The translations under genes were made by a program, and so were the position numbers. The notes beneath the pieces were generated by a model. That model was not told the origin of the DNA. It did no database searches and saw only the letters and a list, made by a program, of their open reading frames with translations. Below, piece by piece: positions 28,559 through 33,933 of a stretch of 33,933 bases of DNA. Position 1 is the first letter of the stretch, and each line of letters opens with the position of its first letter. Source of the stretch: Bacteroidota bacterium (GTDB taxonomy: Bacteria; Bacteroidota; Bacteroidia; JABEUT01); assembly GCA_013285655.1 (NCBI GenBank), contig JABDHI010000031.1, positions 1 to 33,933 of the forward strand, written 5' to 3'.

Positions 28559-28614
28559 TGAGAGTTCTTTTTTTGGGTTTGATTAATGTAAAAATATAAA
28601 AAAAGTTCAACCCA

Positions 28615-31008
28615 TTATAACTTAATATTAACCTGTAAGGTAAAGTTCTGTGGAGGACCTAACAACGCGGGGCGCACCATATATGCCTGGTTAAATATAT
28701 TTTTCACAATAAATAAAACCTTTACTGCATCATTATACTGGTAAGCCAGGTGCATATCAACTATAGCATAACCGGTATGATGCTTTTCTCTCCAGTCACT
28801 TATACCTGGAATGGGTTCAAAATGCGGAGGTAGATACGGAAGGGTCTCCGTGCCTATGAAAATAGGGTCCATATTAACCATGTAGCTTATATAACGTACG
28901 TTAATACCATATGTAAGCTTCTTGTATGATATTTCTATGCCTAACTTGCCTGAGTAAAGAGAGCGATAGTTCAATATCTCAGTTTTAGACAAAGAATCTT
29001 TGGTAGAAGAGCTAAGGCCCGGATGTTCGGATTCATATTTGTTAACAGAATCACGCTGGTCTAAATTTATTGGCATTACTGGTGTAAAACCTGCAATAAA
29101 TTTTACAGGTATACCCCAAATTTTACCGGCGGCCGTATAAGAAAAATCGGCACCATATACCAATGCATTTTCAACATTAACAGATTTGAACCCAAGGCTA
29201 TCAAAGTTCAACTTTATTATAGGTGTGCCAGGTAGTTGCCAGTAGTTAAATGAAAAGTTTATAAGGTTTTTGTATTGGGTTTCAAACAAGGCCAGGTCAG
29301 CATAACCCATCCAGTTTCCAATTTTCATGCCCTGATTAATACCAATTTCACTGCTATATCCTGTTTCCGGTTTTATGTCAGGGTTAGGGAAAATGCTTAT
29401 ACCACCAACATTAGTGTTCACATATTTCTCAGCAATTGAAGGGAACCTGTAACCCTGACCATATGAAGCCCTCAGGTATGTGGCTTTACCTAGTTTGTAA
29501 TTGGCTCCGGCCCTGAAAACCACAGGCGAATGCTCTTTGTCAGAGTCGACCGTTACAGTCTCATATCGTATTCCGCCAGTTAAGCTTAACTTTTCATGAA
29601 ACAGTTTCTTCTCCGCTTGTAAATACCCCGCCTGATTAAATTCGGTGCGGTTACCGTAGAGCTGTGCATTTACCATGTCCTTGGTATAAACTAATCCAGC
29701 AGTAAGGGTAATATCGTGTTTGAATTTTTTCTGGTATTGCAGCTCGTAATAATATGACTGAGCAATAGAACCTTTATCACTACCAAAATCAACATTGCTC
29801 GATAAAAAGTATCGTGCCTGTAATGTTATTCTGCTTCCGCCAGGGGTATAATAGTTAATAAATGGATCAATTACCAACCTTCTGAATACAGCATTAATAA
29901 GGGTTGAGCCTTTGCCTGTGTCGCCACCCAACGGCCTGAGAATACCTGTAGTATCATTTGCCCATCCTAAATAAGTGGCATCGTTCTGATACATATAATT
30001 GGTTTTTAGACCTACCATTAAGCCGTCAATATGTTTAAACCTGTACCGTGCAGTAAAACCAATGCGGGCCCTTTGGTCGTTAGCGCCCTTTTCATAACTT
30101 ATTTCGTTCTGCAGGTTACCGCTAACTATTAAATCGAACTGGCCTAATTTGTGGCTATGGGTAAATGATAAGCCGTTAAAATAAGGCTGTTGAACTCCTT
30201 TCCACCAAACAGAACCAGGCACAGAAGGGTCGGCATACAAGCCCTGGTAAAAATTAATGGTAGTTGAAGGGGTAGAGGTAGGCCAAGCTGTACGCACGTT
30301 TATTACCCCATCAAGTGCACCAGAACCATACAACACCGATGAAGCTCCTTTAATAACTTCTATTTGTTGTATTTGTTCCAATGGTAAAAAATCCCAAATA
30401 ACATCGGATGCATCGGGTGTAAGTTCCGGTAAGCCATCAACCAGTATTAAAACACGGCTACCTGCGCCATAGGTCCAGCCACTACCGCCACGTATGTTAA
30501 CCTGCTGGTCAATTAAGTTTACGCCCGGTACATAATCCATAGCTTCATCCACTTCTTTTGTACCTATACTTTCTATCGTTTCAGATTTCAATACCTGCAT
30601 CGAAACGTTTTCTTCTTCTATATTCTTGCCATACATACTGGCACTAACAACCGTCATTTGTAAACCCTGAGATTCGGGCTGTAATACTATATTCTCGGTC
30701 ATTTCATCGCCCGATGCATTTAGCGTAACCACCTTACTGCGATAGGTTATATAGGTGAAGGTAACACGATGTTTGCCTGCACTTACACTTATTTTGTAAT
30801 GGCCATTAAGGTCAGTAGTTGTGTTCTGGGTGCTATCTACCGAAACAACAACACCTATCAAGCCTTCTTGTGAGGTAGAATCTTTAATAGTTCCCTTTAA
30901 ACTGGTTTGAGCAAATGAGCAATTGCTAATAAAGTATAGAATAGCTGTAGAAGCAAGACGGGTTAATATAACCTCGCTTTTGCGAATTGAATCGTAAAAA
31001 TATTTCAT
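28615..31008 (-). CDS. TonB-dependent outer-membrane receptor with carboxypeptidase-like regulatory N-terminal domain
   Basis: ORF track start is 31056; ATG 31008 (MKYFYDSIRKSEVILTRLAS) fits better. LKGTIKDSTSQEGLIGVVVSVDST (CarbopepD_reg), plug VPGVNLIDQQVNIRGGSGWTYGAGSRVLILVDGLP...IEVIKGASSVLYGSGALDGVINV, barrel C-terminus VLFIVKNIFNQAYMVRPALLGPPQNFTLQVNIKL. Confidence 0.93.
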   Translation of the reverse strand: MKYFYDSIRKSEVILTRLASTAILYFISNCSFAQTSLKGTIKDSTSQEGLIGVVVSVDSTQNTTTDLNGHYKISVSAGKHRVTFTYITYRSKVVTLNASGDEMTENIVLQPESQGLQMTVVSASMYGKNIEEENVSMQVLKSETIESIGTKEVDEAMDYVPGVNLIDQQVNIRGGSGWTYGAGSRVLILVDGLPELTPDASDVIWDFLPLEQIQQIEVIKGASSVLYGSGALDGVINVRTAWPTSTPSTTINFYQGLYADPSVPGSVWWKGVQQPYFNGLSFTHSHKLGQFDLIVSGNLQNEISYEKGANDQRARIGFTARYRFKHIDGLMVGLKTNYMYQNDATYLGWANDTTGILRPLGGDTGKGSTLINAVFRRLVIDPFINYYTPGGSRITLQARYFLSSNVDFGSDKGSIAQSYYYELQYQKKFKHDITLTAGLVYTKDMVNAQLYGNRTEFNQAGYLQAEKKLFHEKLSLTGGIRYETVTVDSDKEHSPVVFRAGANYKLGKATYLRASYGQGYRFPSIAEKYVNTNVGGISIFPNPDIKPETGYSSEIGINQGMKIGNWMGYADLALFETQYKNLINFSFNYWQLPGTPIIKLNFDSLGFKSVNVENALVYGADFSYTAAGKIWGIPVKFIAGFTPVMPINLDQRDSVNKYESEHPGLSSSTKDSLSKTEILNYRSLYSGKLGIEISYKKLTYGINVRYISYMVNMDPIFIGTETLPYLPPHFEPIPGISDWREKHHTGYAIVDMHLAYQYNDAVKVLFIVKNIFNQAYMVRPALLGPPQNFTLQVNIKL

Positions 31009-31026
31009 GCAGAATTGAGCTTTTGG

Positions 31027-31034
31027 CAAAATTA
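31027..31034 (-). promoter_or_regulatory. Candidate Bacteroidetes -7 box (TAATTTTG on minus strand)
   Basis: CAAAATTA on the plus strand, inside the ORF-track 5' extension and 19 bp upstream of ATG 31008. Confidence 0.4.
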
Positions 31035-31164
31035 ATTTTTTTGATTTTAAAGGCAAGTTTTAAAGGAAATACTTTATAATTAGTTATAAAAGAAGGAATA
31101 TGAGCTGATTATGGGCCCAATATTAAATTGGTCTAATATTTTAATTAATTCGGTTCATATTGCA

Positions 31165-31172
31165 TATATTTG
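31165..31172 (+). promoter_or_regulatory. Candidate Bacteroidetes -7 box (TATATTTG)
   Basis: TAnnTTTG match 25 bp upstream of ATG 31197. Confidence 0.5.
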
Positions 31173-31196
31173 TTACGAATAACCAAACTAAAAACT

Positions 31197-32276
31197 ATGA
31201 AAAAAATTACTAAACTGTTCTTATTGCCTGCTGCGGGTGTTGCTCTTTTTGCTGCACAAGCTTCAGCGCAAATTACTTTAACTTCGGCTGATTTGCCTAC
31301 AACAAGCACTACAGCTTTATTGGCAACTGATTCTACTTCTACTTATACACCGGGTGGCCCAAGTGCAACTGCACAAACATGGAACTTTGGAGCTTTAAAC
31401 CATGAAAAGGTTAATACTATAAGTTTTATGGCTCCTTCGTCTACCAAGTATGCTTCAAAATTCTCTAGTAGCGATAATCTGGCCGATACCACAAGCGGAG
31501 TGAGCGGTTACTATTATTTTGATAATAGCGCTTCTCAGTTTGCTGTGCAAGGTGTAGAAGAAATTGTTGCAGGACCTGCAAGTACTTCTTTCCAGATCTT
31601 TATCAATCTTAATCCGGAATATGTTCAAGCAACACTCCCTGCTACATATGGTACTAAATTAAACGGAGTAAGCCACGGTAGTTATGAATTCGCTCCAACC
31701 GGTGTTGTTGCTTTTGCATACGACTCTATTAAAGTGAATACCCAAATTAGCTATTGGGATACTGTAGATGCATATGGTACTATGACAACTCCGACTGGTA
31801 CTTACCAGGTAATACGCGAAAACCATTGGGATATTACCATTGATTCTGCAAAGGGTAGAAGCTCAGCTGGTGCTTGGTCAACCCTGCAATCTACTAAGGT
31901 TAAAACCCACGAGTATAACTGGTACGCTAATGGCGTAGGTTATATATTAGTACAAATGATCATGGACAGCAATACTTCTGGCACTAAAATTGTATGGGAT
32001 TCATCAGCACCTGCAAGTGTAAACGAAATAAGCTACAATGGTAAGGTAAATGCTTTCCCTAACCCATGTACAAGCAATATTACATTCACAACTACCATCA
32101 ACACCCTTCAATACATTAACGTATATGATGTAACTGGAAGGAAAGTTGAACAAGTTGAAATGAAAAACGGTACAAGCAATTTAAATACATCGGTATTTGC
32201 ACCAGGCATGTATTTATATACACTTAATGATGCGAATGGCAATCTGGTCGATCGCGGTAAGTTTATGGTTAAGTAA
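31197..32276 (+). CDS. Secreted protein with T9SS type A C-terminal sorting domain, otherwise uncharacterised
   Basis: ORF track start is 31170; ATG 31197 begins the signal peptide MKKITKLFLLPAAGVALFAAQASAQ. C-terminus VNAFPNPCTSNITFTTTI...FAPGMYLYTLNDANGNLVDRGKFMVK. Confidence 0.88.
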   Translation: MKKITKLFLLPAAGVALFAAQASAQITLTSADLPTTSTTALLATDSTSTYTPGGPSATAQTWNFGALNHEKVNTISFMAPSSTKYASKFSSSDNLADTTSGVSGYYYFDNSASQFAVQGVEEIVAGPASTSFQIFINLNPEYVQATLPATYGTKLNGVSHGSYEFAPTGVVAFAYDSIKVNTQISYWDTVDAYGTMTTPTGTYQVIRENHWDITIDSAKGRSSAGAWSTLQSTKVKTHEYNWYANGVGYILVQMIMDSNTSGTKIVWDSSAPASVNEISYNGKVNAFPNPCTSNITFTTTINTLQYINVYDVTGRKVEQVEMKNGTSNLNTSVFAPGMYLYTLNDANGNLVDRGKFMVK

Positions 32277-32294
32277 TTAACTAAACTGAAATTG

Positions 32295-32327
32295 AAAAGC
32301 CTCCCGAGCATTCGGGGGGCTTTTTTT
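32295..32327 (+). terminator. Rho-independent terminator
   Basis: AAAAGCCTCCCGA-GCAT-TCGGGGGGCTTTT followed by further T residues; 13-bp stem with one G-T pair, 19 bp after the stop. Confidence 0.92.
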
Positions 32328-32468
32328 GTGCTTGTATTACAACCATAAAGCTTAAATAAACAAGGGTAATGGACGATAGTAGAAATATAATATCCTACAT
32401 AGCTGTTTAACAGGCCTTAATAAGATAGAACAGAGAGATAAGGGTTGAAGTAAAGCTTTAATAAAAAG

Positions 32469-33050
32469 CTATTGATTACTGTAGAGCTTGCTAATACTGT
32501 TGCCTTTTATACGGAACTTGCGCGTGTGGAATACCTTATAAAGAACCGCATTAACAACCAAAGTACCTGCTGCAATTTCTACACTTTCTCCGGCTAAATT
32601 CGAATAGCCGGTAATGGCAATGGGTGTACCAATACAAACTACCGCAAGGGAGGCAATTACCAAAGTACTGAAAACAGGTCGTAACCTGGGCTGAAGTGAT
32701 ATGTATTCAATTTCTTTATGTGGTATAACAGTGATCTCATCGCTGGTGTAGGAAGTAATACGTTCCTCGTAGGTGAAACCTCCGTCAGAATAACCCTGGT
32801 ACTGTTCGGTGCCACCTACCATCAATAACGAATTTGGGTCGCCAACAAATATCGGTCCGTTATAGGTATGATTGCCTGCACTATCGGTATACAAATGTAT
32901 GGTTAGTGTACGCCCTTCTTTTATGCGTTTAGGTACATTAGGGTTATTAAAGCTAACAAATGGGAGTCGTCTGAGGCCAGTACTGTCTGATTGTGCACTA
33001 GCTGTTACTGAAATGAGCAAGGTGCAAAATAATAGCCATGCATATTTCAT
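32469..33050 (-). CDS. Secreted/membrane hypothetical protein
   Basis: ORF track start is 33077; ATG 33050 begins the signal peptide MKYAWLLFCTLLISVTASAQ. One hydrophobic segment TLVIASLAVVCIGTPIAI near the C-terminus. No family recognised. Confidence 0.65.
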   Translation of the reverse strand: MKYAWLLFCTLLISVTASAQSDSTGLRRLPFVSFNNPNVPKRIKEGRTLTIHLYTDSAGNHTYNGPIFVGDPNSLLMVGGTEQYQGYSDGGFTYEERITSYTSDEITVIPHKEIEYISLQPRLRPVFSTLVIASLAVVCIGTPIAITGYSNLAGESVEIAAGTLVVNAVLYKVFHTRKFRIKGNSISKLYSNQ

Positions 33051-33180
33051 ATTACCCAGAGTTTTGTTGAGAGGCATAGTTCTGTAAAAATACTATTTAT
33101 TTGTGAACCAATCGTTTGAGGTGTGAAAATATCAAAATAGGAAGTATATTAACTGTTTCTTTAACGAAACTTTACATAGC

Positions 33181-33933
33181 ATGGACAAATACTTATTTTC
33201 AAAAACTCCTTCAAAGGTTATCTCTTCTTTTTTGTTTTTTCTTGTGTCACTTCAGTTTGCTAATGCGCAAACTTATTATGTATCAAACACTGGCAATGAT
33301 AGTTACACCAAAACTCAGGCTCAAAGTACGAGTACGCCATGGAAAACAATTCAGCATGCGTGTAATAATGCTACGCCTGGCACAACTATTGAAATAATGG
33401 CAGGCACTTATATAGAACAGATTACCATGCCAGTTTCAGGTTCAAGCGCGGGAGGATATATTACACTTGCTAATTATAATAATGGAGTTGCAATTATAAG
33501 TGGGAACGCAACCGCAGCAACTTTATTAACCATATCGAACCAGAGTTATATAAAGGTAACCGGGCTGCAATTCTATAATTGCGTTGGCAATAACAGTATC
33601 GGCATTTTTATTGACGGTGTGTCTACCAATATTCAAATTATAAATAATACAATTCATCATATATACTGGAACACCTCGGTCTCCGCTGTACCCAACAGTA
33701 ATGAGAATGCTCAGCCTTTTATTACTTACGGAGATTCTGTTAAACCGGTGCAAAATATTATTGTAACCGGTAATGAATTTTATGATAATGCAACCGGTTT
33801 TAGTGAAACGTGCACGCTTGATGGTAATGTGAATGGTTTTAATATTTCAAATAACCGTGTTTATGATAACCAAAACATTGGTATTGATATTGCAGGTAAT
33901 TATGGTACAAGCCCTAATCCCTATACCGATCAT
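33181..33933 (+). CDS. Secreted right-handed beta-helix protein, 3'-truncated by window edge
   Basis: Not in the ORF track. Reading from ATG 33181 gives 251 codons with no stop to the window end: MDKYLFSKTPSKVISSFLFFLVSLQFANAQTYYVSNTGNDSYTKTQAQSTSTPWKTIQHACNNATPGTTIEIMAGTYIEQI...VTGLQFYNC...IQIINNTIHHIY...IIVTGNEFYDN...FNISNNRVYDN. Confidence 0.9.
   Translation, partial: MDKYLFSKTPSKVISSFLFFLVSLQFANAQTYYVSNTGNDSYTKTQAQSTSTPWKTIQHACNNATPGTTIEIMAGTYIEQITMPVSGSSAGGYITLANYNNGVAIISGNATAATLLTISNQSYIKVTGLQFYNCVGNNSIGIFIDGVSTNIQIINNTIHHIYWNTSVSAVPNSNENAQPFITYGDSVKPVQNIIVTGNEFYDNATGFSETCTLDGNVNGFNISNNRVYDNQNIGIDIAGNYGTSPNPYTDH

Overview
AT-rich Bacteroidetes chromosomal window, recognised from T9SS C-terminal sorting domains, SprB repeats, a CHU_C gliding-motility domain and TAnnTTTG promoter boxes. 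I support about 24 protein-coding genes. They fall into these groups. (1) Surface and secreted proteins: a 5'-truncated SprB-repeat protein, a 1825-aa SprB-repeat/CHU_C protein, two T9SS type A proteins, and a 3'-truncated beta-helix protein that the ORF track omits. (2) A beta-propeller/SpoIIE-phosphatase sensor. (3) A DUF4296, GT2 glycosyltransferase and OppC-like permease group. (4) An SDR, kynureninase and small membrane protein group. (5) A DUF2975 + XRE regulator pair behind a multi-half-site palindrome. (6) YifB/ComM. (7) A lipid/envelope neighbourhood: DUF1295, CFA-like methyltransferase, PlsC, methyltransferase, and phospholipase D/cardiolipin synthase. (8) A TonB receptor, di-CxxCH cytochrome c and T9SS beta-helix group. 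I saw no tRNA, rRNA, CRISPR array or transposase. Nothing here is clearly a wholly new system. The items most worth follow-up are the TonB/cytochrome/beta-helix gene set, the structured 12295-12816 intergenic region leading into DUF2975/XRE, the palindromic stem-loop at the oppC stop codon, and the lipid-modification cluster.
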